Shown here: piece by piece, positions 52,624 through 62,008 of the stretch
How the letters are laid out: each line of letters begins with the position of its first letter
How positions within the stretch are numbered: position 1 is the stretch's first letter
Source: Ditibartonella choladocola
Lineage (GTDB): Bacteria; Pseudomonadota; Alphaproteobacteria; Rhizobiales; Rhizobiaceae
DNA: 64,000 nucleotides
Assembly (NCBI RefSeq): GCF_002007565.1
Contig: NZ_CP015625.1
Coordinates: forward strand, 2,046,001 to 2,110,000
Direction of reading: 5' to 3'
The notes under the pieces: generated by a model
Database searches by the model: none
The model's input: only the letters and a program-made list of their open reading frames with translations
Told to the model about the DNA's origin: nothing
Translations under genes and position numbers: made by a program

Positions 52624-53676
52624 ATGGCAGTACCTTATCATACACATAATTTTGAAATTCCCACTGCAACAAAACAGGATATGGTCGCACGCGCTTCCAA
52701 CGAAAAAGTTGTAACACCTTCGGTTCTGGGAACTGCGGCAACAGCCGATACAAGCGAATTTGCAACCGCCGAACAGGGCAAAAAAGCCGATAGCGCAATT
52801 CAAGCCGAAAATCTCGGCACTTTGGCCAGAAAAAATAAAGTCAATTTAGCCGAAATCGAAACCAATGGAATACCTTCAAGCACGACGTTTCTATCCGGTA
52901 ACGGCTGGCAGACCCTTTCCGGCGGTGGCGACATGACAATCGCAATCTATGACCCGTCGCATAAGAAGGCGGATACGTTCGATATGGGCAATATGAAAGA
53001 AGCTGCCAATGCTAAAATCATGTCTGCCGACGAACGCAAAAAAATAGCAAATCTGGATAATGCCTTTCTTTCGCGATCTGGCGGAAGCTTAAATGGCAAC
53101 CTGACCATTAACGGTTCTTTAAATTGTACAAAAAGCATTCAAACGAACGGTTGGTTTAATACCAAAGGGACCGGAAGTTACGACATAGGGATTCATTTTG
53201 ATTTTTCGGGAGACGGAGAGTGCTATTCCGATTTCGTCTTTACTGGTAAGTCGTTGAATATATATCTCAACAAATTCGGGGATGTGGCCGAATTTTATGA
53301 TAATGGAACAACGCGTTTTGCCGACAGCATAAACATTCAAGATAAAACCTATTGGCAGCCTGACGGAAATATTCGTGGTGAATGTTGGACTCGCGGAAGC
53401 CTTTACAATCATATTGAAGATCGTGCATGTAAGTATGCATCGGATCTCTCTCTTGCTGCTCAAAACAAGTGCGTCACTGATGCCCGTTTTGCCGGTTATG
53501 GAGAATTTGCCTTTACCCCTGGTGAAGGCGGAAAGTCAGCTTTCGATAATCCTGTCCCATCCGGTTACGTTATGACAGGCTTATGGAAAATAAATTCCCA
53601 ATGGGAAGTTATCAGCTATAGCCAACCGCAAGTTTACATTGCAAACCGTGGATGGTTTGCTCTCGGAGGGTGGTAA
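52624..53676 (+). CDS. Tail fibre, probable receptor-binding protein
   Basis: 350 residues. The N-terminal part (VPYHTHNFEIPTATKQDMVARASNEKVVTPSVLGTAATADTSEFATAEQGKKADSAIQ) is the conserved fibre shaft of prophage tail fibres. The centre contains FLSRSGGSLNGNLTINGSL, the fibre-repeat motif. The C-terminal part has no collar or S74 signature and is probably the receptor-binding tip (VYIANRGWFALGGW end). It is adjacent to a putative fibre-assembly protein, one base downstream. Confidence 0.82.
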   Translation: MAVPYHTHNFEIPTATKQDMVARASNEKVVTPSVLGTAATADTSEFATAEQGKKADSAIQAENLGTLARKNKVNLAEIETNGIPSSTTFLSGNGWQTLSGGGDMTIAIYDPSHKKADTFDMGNMKEAANAKIMSADERKKIANLDNAFLSRSGGSLNGNLTINGSLNCTKSIQTNGWFNTKGTGSYDIGIHFDFSGDGECYSDFVFTGKSLNIYLNKFGDVAEFYDNGTTRFADSINIQDKTYWQPDGNIRGECWTRGSLYNHIEDRACKYASDLSLAAQNKCVTDARFAGYGEFAFTPGEGGKSAFDNPVPSGYVMTGLWKINSQWEVISYSQPQVYIANRGWFALGGW

Positions 53677-53677
53677 A

Positions 53678-54295
53678 ATGAGAAATTTTGGCAAACTTAC
53701 AATAACGCAAGAAGAAATCAGTCTTGCTGAAGACATTAAAGATGATAAAGGCAACATTATACACCAAGCAAAATCCGTAAAAATTAACGTCTTGAAAGAT
53801 AAAGATGGCATTGAATGGCACGACCTCTTCAAGCAATATCCGCATAAATTCTATATCGCTGTTGACGATAACAAACATATTATTTCCATGACGGACGACC
53901 CCGAACAGTCGCAAATCGCCGGATTTGATATTATCGGCATTGATGAAAATTGTGGTGAAACTTTCGGTCAGGGCGGTAGTGTCTATGGCAAGCTATGGGA
54001 TAGTGGAAAGATCGTCGCACCTCCTGCATTATTTCCACCCTTATCAGCACGGCAATTCTGGCAGGCGGCGCTTGTCATCGGCGTTAGAGAAGAGGACCTT
54101 TCAAGCGGTATTGCCGACAAAAATAGCCCCTTTTACATTCCCGATGAAGAAGAACGTGAAAGCGTATTCATTGATATTTCCAAGGCAACCACCTTCAATC
54201 GGGACTTTCCACTTTTGAAAAAAATGGCCGAAGTCAACAAAATACCGGATGCGCAGCTCGATACTTTATGGAATTGGGCTGCCGGTATCCAATAA
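53678..54295 (+). CDS. Putative tail-fibre assembly/chaperone-like protein, 205 aa
   Basis: Begins MRNFGKLTITQEEISLAEDIKDDKGNIIHQAKSVKINV. The C-terminal half (PPLSARQFWQAALVIGVREEDLSSGIAD and LLKKMAEVNKIPDAQLDTLWNWAAGIQ) is the module seen downstream of fibre genes in Rhizobiales prophages. The ATG follows the fibre stop by one base. A perfect terminator stands 20 bases after its stop, so this is the last gene of the tail transcript. Confidence 0.72.
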   Translation: MRNFGKLTITQEEISLAEDIKDDKGNIIHQAKSVKINVLKDKDGIEWHDLFKQYPHKFYIAVDDNKHIISMTDDPEQSQIAGFDIIGIDENCGETFGQGGSVYGKLWDSGKIVAPPALFPPLSARQFWQAALVIGVREEDLSSGIADKNSPFYIPDEEERESVFIDISKATTFNRDFPLLKKMAEVNKIPDAQLDTLWNWAAGIQ

Positions 54296-54315
54296 CCAAC
54301 GCCGCTCCCCACCTG

Positions 54316-54341
54316 AAAACCCCGCTTTATTGCGGGGTTTT
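54316..54341 (+). terminator. Rho-independent terminator of the tail operon
   Basis: AAAACCCCGC-TTTATT-GCGGGGTTTT, a perfect 10-bp stem followed by ATTGCC. A near-identical terminator ending in the same TATTGCCTT stands at 60198-60220. Confidence 0.93.
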
Positions 54342-54371
54342 ATTGCCTTTGGTAAATGAATGAGGTTGTTT

Positions 54372-54665
54372 TTACCGTCGAAGCATCGCTCTGGCTTTTT
54401 TTATTTCTTCCTCGTCAAAAAGCGGGTGCCATTTTTCATTGTTTGCAACTAGAGATTCAACTGTCAAATCAAGCCGGCCCTTTTCGAACAGTTTGGAAAA
54501 GCCGGTAGAAACAGAATTGGAGTGTATCAACTTTTTCGCGGCTAAAACGCCTCCATTATGCTCAACCATTTGTTTAAATCTGGGCAGTTTTATCCCCACT
54601 TCATCGCGAGCTTTATCATAAATAGCTAACATTTCTTTATGAAATTCATCTGCCAAGCTTGTCAT
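54372..54665 (-). CDS. Small conserved protein of unknown function, 97 aa
   Basis: Reads MTSLADEFHKEMLAIYDKAR, then DEVGIKLPRFKQMVEHNGGVLAAKKLIHSNSVSTGFSKLFEKGRLDLTVESLVANNEKWHPLF. I recognise the general pattern (FH-x2-ML-x-IY, RF-x2-M, GG-x2-AAK-x-L, GF-x2-L-x-E-x-GRLDLTVE-x-LV) as a widespread uncharacterised family found near mobile elements and defence genes. It is convergent with the tail operon. Function unknown. Confidence 0.78.
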   Translation of the reverse strand: MTSLADEFHKEMLAIYDKARDEVGIKLPRFKQMVEHNGGVLAAKKLIHSNSVSTGFSKLFEKGRLDLTVESLVANNEKWHPLFDEEEIKKARAMLRR

Positions 54666-55445
54666 TTTATACTCCTCCCGCTTTAAACCGGACTGTCGTT
54701 CATAATATCATATGCTGCCACCATTTTTCAAAAAGCAAAATATAAAACCTTCAAATTTTCCCTCAATGAACAGTCTAAAAGCAAAGTGCCATAAAGTTTG
54801 CGTTAAATGTCAAATCCGTTGAGGTAAAAACAACCTCTATTGCTGATCTTTTGCTGTTCACCTATCAATTGGTACATTGCAAACTTCGCGACCTTCCCGA
54901 AGAAAAACGGTAAAAATCAATTTTGCTGCGGCTTTGTCGGAAAAAGTTTTCTTCTATAACATTTCTTGAAACAGTCAGAGGCCTTAACTGGCTCACTGCC
55001 AATCAACTTCCGTCATAAAACGCCCTTGTTATCTAAACGTCAACTGGAACTCGATTTTTACATATATAAATTTTCTAGTATTTTTATATAAAATTAAAAA
55101 CATAACATTTTTTATATTGTAATATTTTTACTAATAAAATTATAATTACATATAACCATCGTATCAATGTTACATATTTTACTATCTTAGTTATAATCGT
55201 CATTATATATACAATGATAATTTTACAAAAATATGAAAGTAATATTTTTAATTAAAAATTTGTTCACATTTTCGAGTAATAAACGCGCTGCTACAAGAAT
55301 TTTCTTTACATTCAAACATTCTATTGACTCGATGAACTGCACCATATAGAGCTTCTCCTTCAAGCAAGTGCATACAAATCTACAGCACTGTTTTTAGTTT
55401 GGCACTAAATGACCGGCATTTCGATAATGTGAAGAGGGCTAAGCA
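54666..55445. other. AT-rich spacer before the glycan-modification module
   Basis: No gene in about 780 very AT-rich bases. From 55339 on it matches 57391-57497, the leader of the second copy of the membrane glycosyltransferase, and so is part of the duplicated unit. Confidence 0.6.
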
Positions 55446-56950
55446 GTGGAAACCGGATTTTACAAGCATAATGAAGAGAAATTTAATTATAATGTAGACT
55501 GTCTTATAAAAAAACTTTATTATTTCTGAAACATAATTATCTATTTTTATGTATATTTTGTACGTTTTTATGGTTATTCTACGCCTTTTATCCGGGAACA
55601 GTTGCCAATGATTCATACGATATGTATAGCGGAGCATTTCATAACAACATAGGAAATTGGCATTCTGTACTTTTAACACAATTTTGGCGTCTTATTATTT
55701 CTGTCACAAGTATAAAATGTATATATATACTAATATCTTTGATAATGATTTGTGTTGGATTGTACATAATTTCAAGAAATATTTCAAATGGTATTTTTAC
55801 TGGTCTTATATGCGTAATAATATTGTTTATACCTCCCGTTTTTGTTTTCCTAACTGTTGTTTTGAAAGACACTTATCTTGCTTCTTTCGCCTTTTTAATT
55901 GCAGCACTGATGATTGATCGTGCAATTTCGGACAAAAAGAAAACTGTATTCTTTTATGTGTTTTCAGTGTTCATTCTAATATGCTGTTTTTATCTGCGCT
56001 CCAACGGGTGTTTCATTGCAGTGCCTCTACTGGTTGCAATTCTTATGGGCTGGAAAGCTCCTATTATATATCGTTACATCTCATGTCTTGCTCTTGTGAT
56101 TTGCGTTATAGCGTCGACCCCGCTTGTCGATTTGAAATTATTGGGAGGTAGAGATGATGCTCCTGATTTTTCTTTAATGATTTTTGATGTAGCCGGAACA
56201 GCAAAATATAGCGGGGTATCCACTCTTCCCGACATTCCCGGCGTCCTTGACCAGGTAAGCCTTTTCAAAAAGTGTTATACACCCCTCCAATGGGATTCGG
56301 TTGCAAATTGGGTAGCCTCTGATTGTGGCGCAGTTGCAAACTATTTTTATCATGAGAGAGATTCAGGAAAAGAAAGCTTTAAGGCAGCCAGACAGAAGCT
56401 CCGTAAAGCCTGGATTGCGGCCATCACACTGCATCCGGTAGCTTATTTAAAACATCGCCTATCTCACTTCAACCGTTTTTTAGACTATCTAGGATATGAG
56501 CCTGTTTATCGACCATATTATGTCGAAACAGTTGGTTTTAGTGTTGGATACGGCGATCCCGACTTATCGCTCTTTTACTTGATTGAACCTCCTCGACTGT
56601 GGAATTTTGTTATTCATATGGATTTGGGCAACCAACTGTGGTTCCACCCTTATGTCTATTTGCTTATTCTGTTGTTTTTCTATCTTTCAACGCTTGGCAC
56701 CAGCGACCGGTTTAACCGCACATTGAATGTTGTGGCTTTTTCCGGCATGATCTACCTTGTTGGCTTCTTGTTCGTCGGTGTTTCTTCCGACTTCCGATAT
56801 TCCTATCCGAGCTTGCTGTTAAGCATTTTATGCATTTTAGCTGCGTTCGGCTATTATAGCCAAAAGCGGAAAGTGTTCGGAAACAGAAAAATGCGGATCG
56901 TGGGAGCCTCGATCACAGTTCCTTTATTTTTAGTCGGCATTATTCTGTAG
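55339..56950 (+). repeat. ~1.6-kb diverged direct duplication, copy 1 (pairs with 57391-59006)
   Basis: Leader and gene are both duplicated. The leader shares GCACCATATAGAGCTTCT, TTTGGCACTAAATGACC and GAGGGCTAAGCAGTGGAAAC, and both copies have 107 bases from the first motif to the GTG start. Silent and conservative changes are spread over the gene, so the duplication is not recent. Confidence 0.9.
55446..56950 (+). pseudogene. Membrane glycosyltransferase (GT-C-like), copy 1, frameshifted near the start
   Basis: The GTG start at 55446 opens METGFYKHNEEKFNYNVDCLIKK, then hits a stop. Compared with copy 2, one A is missing from an A8 run (A7 here, 55508-55514), which would restore ACTTTATTATTTCTGAAACA in frame. 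From 55622 the frame is open to 56950 for 442 residues and matches copy 2 throughout: many hydrophobic segments, DFSLMIFDVAGTAKYSGVSTLPDIPGV and WHSVLLTQFWRL. Either a pseudogene, a homopolymer sequencing error, or a phase-variable switch. Initiation at 55622 would lose the first membrane segment and the YPGTVANDSY motif. Confidence 0.8.
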
Positions 56951-57497
56951 CCTCTTAAAACCACAGAAAAAATGCGGGATTTAGAAAGCTGAACGGCGAA
57001 AAAACTGAAGATTAAACTGATTCGGCGGCAAGTCGCTGCCGGATAATAGGCCATGACAGGCAGCTATCAGGGCTTTGCGGACACGATTCATTTTACAATT
57101 ATCAACGCTGCAAAATTGTACCAACTTGCATAATCTACGTCTTTCATAAGTTTGTTATTGAATTATTTTTTGATTGATATTCAAATAAATAATAATTTTA
57201 GTTTTTATATTTTTATTTTAATAACTCTTATACCCTATGGATATTAATTCAAAAATAATAAGCAAAAATTGCATAACTTTAGACATCGAATTTTCCCAAG
57301 TCTTGCCTGATGCGCCGGCTAGGTGGCCATTCACAACAGCCATACATTTATTTATTCAATTTTAGCCCCTTACGATTGACATGATATGGTGCACCATATA
57401 GAGCTTCTGCCCCAAGCAGGTGCATACAAATCAACAGCACAGTTTTTAATTTGGCACTAAATGACCAGCATTTTGATAATGTGGAGAGGGCTAAGCA
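56951..57497. other. Spacer between the two glycosyltransferase copies
   Basis: AT-rich, no gene. The last 107 bases repeat the leader of copy 1. Confidence 0.55.
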
Positions 57498-59006
57498 GTG
57501 GAAACCGGATTATATAAGAACATTGAAAAGAAGTTTAATAATAATGTTCATTATCTTATAAAAGAAACTCCATCTTTCCTAAAAAATAACTATCTGTTCT
57601 TATGTATATTTTGTGCATTTTTATGGTTATTTTACTCGTTTTATCCGGGAACAGTTGCCTATGATGCATTTTCTTTATATTCAGACGCATATAACAATCA
57701 TACTGGAAATTGGCATTCTGCGCTCCTTACAAGAGTCTGGCGACTTATTCAGTCGGTTACCGATATAAAGGGTATCTATGTACTTATACCTATGGCTGCG
57801 ACCTGCTTGGGATTGTATATAATCGCCAAACATATTTCCAAAGGAATTTTAACCGGCATTATCTGCATATTGATATTGCTCCTGCCTCCTATTTTTACCT
57901 ATATCACAACTGTTTTGAAGGATACTTATGTCGCTTCATTAGTCTTTTTGATAGCAGCTCTGATGATGGACAGAGCAATTTCAGACAAAAAGAAAACAAC
58001 ATTATTTTGTGTGTTTTCAGCGGTTATTCTGGTGTTTTGCTTTTTTATACGCTCCAACGGTTGTTTTATTGCCGTGCCTCTGCTTGTAGCGATTTTTATG
58101 GGGTGGAAAGCCAGAATTATTTATCGCTATATTGTGTGTCTCGCCCTTGTGATTTGTGTTGTCGCGGCGACACCATTTATTGATCTTAAATTATTTCACG
58201 CACAGGATGAAGCTCCTGATTTTTCCTTGATGCTTTTCGATATTGCAGGCATAGCAAAATATAGCGGGGTATCCACTCTTCCCGATATTCCTGGCGTTCC
58301 TGACCAGGTAGGTCTGTTCAAACACTGTTATTCACATACCCAATGGGATTCGGTTGCAAATTGGGTAGGCCCTGATTGTAACGGTATTGGAACCTATTTT
58401 TACCATGAGAGAGATTCAGGGAAAAAACGCCTTAAGGCAGCCAGACAGGAGCTCCGTAAAGCCTGGATTTCGGCCATCATACAACAACCGAAAGCGTATT
58501 TGAAACATCGTCTCTCATTTTTTAACCGCTTTATAGACTATCAAGGACACCGGCCTGTTTTTCTGCCGGTATACATTGAAACAGTCGGGTTCACCGATAT
58601 GGTAGGTCATGAAGAGAACCGTGAGCTCACCCAAACGGTCAATCCTCCGCGTTTATGGAAGTCTGTTATTCATATGGATTTGGGCAACCAATTATGGTTC
58701 CATCCTTATGTCAGTTTGCTTATTCTATTGTTTTTCTATCTTTCAACCCTGGCAACAAACGACCGGTTCAACCGGACATTGAATGCTGTGTCATTCGCCG
58801 GATTCATCTACTTTATGGGTTTCTTGGTGGTAGGTGTTTCTTCCCAATTCCGGTATTCTTATCCGTGCTTGCTGTTAAGCATTCTATGCATCCTGGCTGC
58901 GTTCGGCTATTACAGCCAAAAGCATAAAGTATTCGGAAACAAAAGAATGAGAATTATTTCAGCTTCAATCACTGTTCCTTTATTTTTAATCGGTATAATC
59001 CTATAA
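57498..59006 (+). CDS. Integral-membrane glycosyltransferase (GT-C-like, GtrS-type role), copy 2
   Basis: 502 residues, about ten membrane helices. The first large loop carries FYSFYPGTVAYDAFSLYSDAYNNHTGNWHSALLTRVWRL; a (Y)PG-x-x-x-D motif followed by (N)WH is typical of GT-C enzymes that use polyprenyl-phosphate sugars (DUF6020-like). A second loop holds DFSLMLFDIAGIAKYSGVSTLPDIPGV. Paired with the GT2 enzyme behind it, this forms a prophage glycan-modification (seroconversion-like) module: GT2 loads the lipid and GT-C moves the sugar to a surface glycan. The GTG start has GAGAGGG upstream. The exact sugar and acceptor are unknown. Confidence 0.75.
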   Translation: METGLYKNIEKKFNNNVHYLIKETPSFLKNNYLFLCIFCAFLWLFYSFYPGTVAYDAFSLYSDAYNNHTGNWHSALLTRVWRLIQSVTDIKGIYVLIPMAATCLGLYIIAKHISKGILTGIICILILLLPPIFTYITTVLKDTYVASLVFLIAALMMDRAISDKKKTTLFCVFSAVILVFCFFIRSNGCFIAVPLLVAIFMGWKARIIYRYIVCLALVICVVAATPFIDLKLFHAQDEAPDFSLMLFDIAGIAKYSGVSTLPDIPGVPDQVGLFKHCYSHTQWDSVANWVGPDCNGIGTYFYHERDSGKKRLKAARQELRKAWISAIIQQPKAYLKHRLSFFNRFIDYQGHRPVFLPVYIETVGFTDMVGHEENRELTQTVNPPRLWKSVIHMDLGNQLWFHPYVSLLILLFFYLSTLATNDRFNRTLNAVSFAGFIYFMGFLVVGVSSQFRYSYPCLLLSILCILAAFGYYSQKHKVFGNKRMRIISASITVPLFLIGIIL

Positions 59007-59056
59007 ATCAGTGACTTTGGAACGTTTGACATCTGATATGAACTGGAAGAAAAAAT

Positions 59057-59971
59057 ATGGAAAAGTGTTCGATCGCAGTTGTTATTCCTTGTTATAACGA
59101 GGAAATCACTGTCAAATCTGTAATCACAGATGCGAAGCGTTACATTAAAGGCGCGACAATTTACGTCTATGACAATAATTCTTCTGATAACACCGTCAAA
59201 ATAGCAAAAGAAGCCGGCGCAATTGTGCGTAGTGAAAAACGACAAGGCAAAGGCAATGTTATCAAACGTGCATTCAGGGACCTTGATGAAGATGTGATAA
59301 TGATTGTCGACGGTGATTCAACTTATGATTTATCCATCGCCCAATCTGCGATCGACAAATTTGTTGATGAAAAACTTGATTACATGAATATTCGTCGGGT
59401 TTCCGAGGCCAAAGAATCCTATCCTTTTGGCCACCGTTTCGGAAACAAAGCTTTAACCGGCGCAATACAATTTATCTTCGGACGGCAAATTACCGATATG
59501 TTATCCGGATATAAGATTTTTTCACATAAATTCGTCAAATCATTTCCGATTTCTTCCAACGGTTTTGAAATCGAAACAGAAGTTACTGTTCATGCCTTGG
59601 AAATGAATGTTGCACTGGATGAAATCGAAGCCCCCTATGGAGAACGTCCTGAAGGTTCCGAAAGCAAACTTTCAACGATTAAAGACGGTCTTCTGGTTGG
59701 TCTTACCATCATCCGTCTTATCCAGTTGGAACGCCCCTTTTTGTTTTATTCCGTGGTTGCACTGTTGTTCTGGATTATCTCTCTCGCCTTTGGCATTCCG
59801 GTCATTACCGAATATGCAAGAAGCGGACTGGTTCCGCGGCTGCCAACAGCAGTTCTTGCCGGTTTTCTGGGACTGTTAGGCGCTATGAGCTTTATGGTTG
59901 CGCTTATTCTGGATCTCGTCAAGAAAACACGGGGCGATATGAAGAAACTTGCTTACCTTGCGGTAAAATAG
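59057..59971 (+). CDS. GtrB-like polyprenyl-phosphate glycosyltransferase (GT2) with two C-terminal TM helices
   Basis: 304 residues. The GT2 fold opens AVVIPCYNEEITVKSVI; the nucleotide-sugar DxD region is IMIVDGDSTYD, and FGRQITDMLSGYKIFS is the acceptor-site motif of the DPM1/GtrB group. Two C-terminal helices (FLFYSVVALLFWIISLAFGI and AVLAGFLGLLGAMSFMVALIL) anchor it in the membrane. It makes the lipid-linked sugar used by the GT-C proteins upstream. No GtrA-type flippase gene is present in the window, which is unusual for a complete gtr cluster. It is the last gene before a terminator at 60198. Confidence 0.9.
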   Translation: MEKCSIAVVIPCYNEEITVKSVITDAKRYIKGATIYVYDNNSSDNTVKIAKEAGAIVRSEKRQGKGNVIKRAFRDLDEDVIMIVDGDSTYDLSIAQSAIDKFVDEKLDYMNIRRVSEAKESYPFGHRFGNKALTGAIQFIFGRQITDMLSGYKIFSHKFVKSFPISSNGFEIETEVTVHALEMNVALDEIEAPYGERPEGSESKLSTIKDGLLVGLTIIRLIQLERPFLFYSVVALLFWIISLAFGIPVITEYARSGLVPRLPTAVLAGFLGLLGAMSFMVALILDLVKKTRGDMKKLAYLAVK

Positions 59972-60197
59972 CAATCATAATTATAGATCCGTTTGTTGCG
60001 CCAATCGTTTTATCTCACGGTCGCCCTTTCCGCTTTTTCAGGGATGGGGAAAATTCCAACTGCTATAAATCCGGTTTGATAAACCGGAGTTTAGGAATAG
60101 CGCTTTCCGCAGCTTTCTGGGCTTTCATTTGTCTGATGACAACAGCATCCGGTTTTTAACAAAAGCAAAAATCAACGAATTGAATATTGAACCACAG

Positions 60198-60220
60198 CCC
60201 CGCTTTTCGCGGGGTTTTTT
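60198..60220 (+). terminator. Rho-independent terminator closing the glycan module
   Basis: CCCCGC-TTTTC-GCGGGG followed by six T. The sequence GCGGGGTTTT(TT)ATTGCCTT is shared with the terminator at 54316-54341, as if the module had been inserted by duplication of the terminator or at it. Confidence 0.92.
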
Positions 60221-60254
60221 ATTGCCTTGAATTATACCTTCGAAAGGAAACACC

Positions 60255-60920
60255 ATGACGCGACAAATCAACCCCCACGGTCTTGAAAAACTGAAACAAT
60301 GGGAAGGTCTCAAAACCAAAGCTTATAAAGATGCCGGCGGCGTCTGGACAATCGGCTACGGGCACACGGCAGCGGCTGGAACGCCCGCACCACACCAAGG
60401 AATGGTTATCACCGAAGCCGACGCGGAAAGCATTCTCCTGAAAGATCTTACGCAATATGAAGCGGCTGTCGAGAATAACGTCAATGTCAAACTCAACGAC
60501 AATGAATTTGCCGCTCTTGTATCCTTTGCTTTCAACGTCGGCATCAATGCTTTCAAAAATTCTGCACTTCTCAAAAAACTCAATAAAGGCAATTTTGATG
60601 CGGTTCCATCTGAACTGATGAAATGGGTCAAAGCAGGGGGCAAAAAGCTTCAAGGCCTTGTCAACCGGCGTCGGGCAGAAGGGTATCTGTGGATGGAGGG
60701 GGCTTATGTCGCTTCCAAAGATGTCGTGCCGGAACAAAAAACTGTTCATCCGGTGTTGAAACCGGAAGTGATCGGGCCGGTTATCAGCGTCGCTTCCGGC
60801 TTGACTGGTTTTGCCACCGGTTCAGGACCGTTCCAATGGGCGTTAGCAGCCGTCATGGTGATCGGCGTTGCAATCGGCAGTTTCTATTTCATCAAACGAT
60901 TGAGAGAGGCGGAATTATGA
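60255..60920 (+). CDS. Endolysin: GH24 (T4-type) lysozyme with C-terminal membrane anchor
   Basis: Muramidase that opens peptidoglycan at lysis. The catalytic triad is visible: Glu17 (QWEGLKTKAYKD), Asp26 and Thr32 (VWTIGYGHT), followed by the LVSFAFNVGINAF and NRRRAEGYLW segments of GH24. 221 residues, longer than usual because a C-terminal hydrophobic stretch (WALAAVMVIGVAIGSFYFI) is added. This could anchor the enzyme in the inner membrane and delay its release, or make it depend on holin or spanin partners. It is preceded by the terminator at 60198 and overlaps the inner spanin by four bases. Confidence 0.93.
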   Translation: MTRQINPHGLEKLKQWEGLKTKAYKDAGGVWTIGYGHTAAAGTPAPHQGMVITEADAESILLKDLTQYEAAVENNVNVKLNDNEFAALVSFAFNVGINAFKNSALLKKLNKGNFDAVPSELMKWVKAGGKKLQGLVNRRRAEGYLWMEGAYVASKDVVPEQKTVHPVLKPEVIGPVISVASGLTGFATGSGPFQWALAAVMVIGVAIGSFYFIKRLREAEL

Positions 60921-61183
60921 CCACACTCGAACGCCTGTCAATCACCATTGCCATCATCATTGTTGTTATTCTTGCCGCCGCTTCCGGCGGTATTTTTATC
61001 GGGCAACGATTGGAAAAACAAAAGTCGTTAAAGGCTGCAATCACTGCCTTTGAAAATTCTCACGAGGTTGAAAATGAAGTTGAAGCTCTTACTCCTTATC
61101 AGCGCTGCCTTGCTGTTGGCGGGGTGCCAGACCAATGCAAAATTTTCCTGCGCGGGTTGGACAAAACCGCCAAAGGTGAATGA
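60917..61183 (+). CDS. Inner-membrane spanin (Rz-like)
   Basis: 88 residues: one N-terminal membrane helix (LSITIAIIIVVILAAASGGIFIG) and a periplasmic helical part (RLEKQKSLKAAITAFENSHEVENEVE). The ATG overlaps the endolysin stop (ATGA). The outer-spanin gene starts inside it in another reading frame. With its partner it fuses inner and outer membranes in the last step of lysis. Assigned by architecture and position. Confidence 0.82.
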   Translation: MTTLERLSITIAIIIVVILAAASGGIFIGQRLEKQKSLKAAITAFENSHEVENEVEALTPYQRCLAVGGVPDQCKIFLRGLDKTAKGE

Positions 61184-61274
61184 CGCGCCGCGTCTTGTCG
61201 AAACCGAACCTGCAATCACCAAATGGATCATCTCGACCGACCGTTTCGGGCAAAAACAGAAATGCTGGAAATGA
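61074..61274 (+). CDS. Outer-membrane spanin lipoprotein (Rz1-like), embedded in the inner-spanin gene
   Basis: 66 residues. Signal peptide MKLKLLLLISAALLLAGC with a perfect lipobox (Cys18), then a short Pro/Lys-rich mature part (WTKPPKVNDAPRLVETEPAITKW). It starts in the +1 frame 110 bases before the inner-spanin stop and runs 91 bases past it, the classic overlapped Rz/Rz1 layout. Confidence 0.86.
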   Translation: MKLKLLLLISAALLLAGCQTNAKFSCAGWTKPPKVNDAPRLVETEPAITKWIISTDRFGQKQKCWK

Positions 61275-61663
61275 AAAACTTCTTAACCTTATGCCAATAG
61301 GCATTCATTAAAAGTCGATAAATTGGCGGCAAGTTGATATCGATGTTTTTACACGATTTGTCGAACAATCCGGAAGAAAACATCTTACGGACAACTAAAG
61401 CAATTTTCCGGCTAAAGCCCGATCACCAGTTTTATAATAAAATATGAAATGCGGTATTTCGCAGTTTCCAATAAATATCATAGATGAAAAATTCCGCCGG
61501 CATTCTATCTCTCGGAGAATTACAAACCAGTTCGACTTATTAAAGTTCTACTTGCCCCTCTCTGTCGACACAACTTGCGCCCGCCTATCATAATATTCGC
61601 CGACTAACTTATTAGCGCAAATAATATTTGAATAACGGCTCGCGCCTTTCATGGAATAATCAA
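61275..61663. other. Spacer before the holin candidate
   Basis: No gene is seen in about 390 bases. The distance from spanins to holin candidate is larger than usual for a lysis cassette. Confidence 0.5.
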
Positions 61664-62008
61664 ATGTCAGAAAATAATCCCCCTCCCGACTGGCTTGCCT
61701 ATCTTGTCAGGTTCGGACTTCTTGCTCTTGCCGGTGCATGTGGCAGTTTTTTAAGCCAGCTTAATGGCGCGCCAAAAAAATGGCCGCAACGTGTAATGGA
61801 ATGGGTTGGCGGTGCTCTGTGCGCTATTTATGGCGCCGAGCTTGCCGCCAACGCACTCTATCATCTGCTCGATAAATCCGACCTTATTGACGGTTCCTAT
61901 GCCGTTCCGGAAAAATTCCTTGGCCTTGCCGGTTTTTTATGCGGTGCTTTGGGTGTCGCAGCTATTGATATTGGAATAGGATTTTTGAAAAGAAAATTCG
62001 GCTCCTGA
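61664..62008 (+). CDS. Small membrane protein, candidate holin
   Basis: 114 residues with three hydrophobic segments (LVRFGLLALAGACGSFL; MEWVGGALCAIYGAELAANALYHLL; FLGLAGFLCGALGVAAIDIGIGFL) and a short basic C-terminus (KRKFGS). Size and topology match phage holins of the LydA or class I type. It is the last phage-like gene on the right. The ATG at 61664 is chosen; an upstream TTG at 61628 has no better support. Holin function is inferred. Confidence 0.68.
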   Translation: MSENNPPPDWLAYLVRFGLLALAGACGSFLSQLNGAPKKWPQRVMEWVGGALCAIYGAELAANALYHLLDKSDLIDGSYAVPEKFLGLAGFLCGALGVAAIDIGIGFLKRKFGS

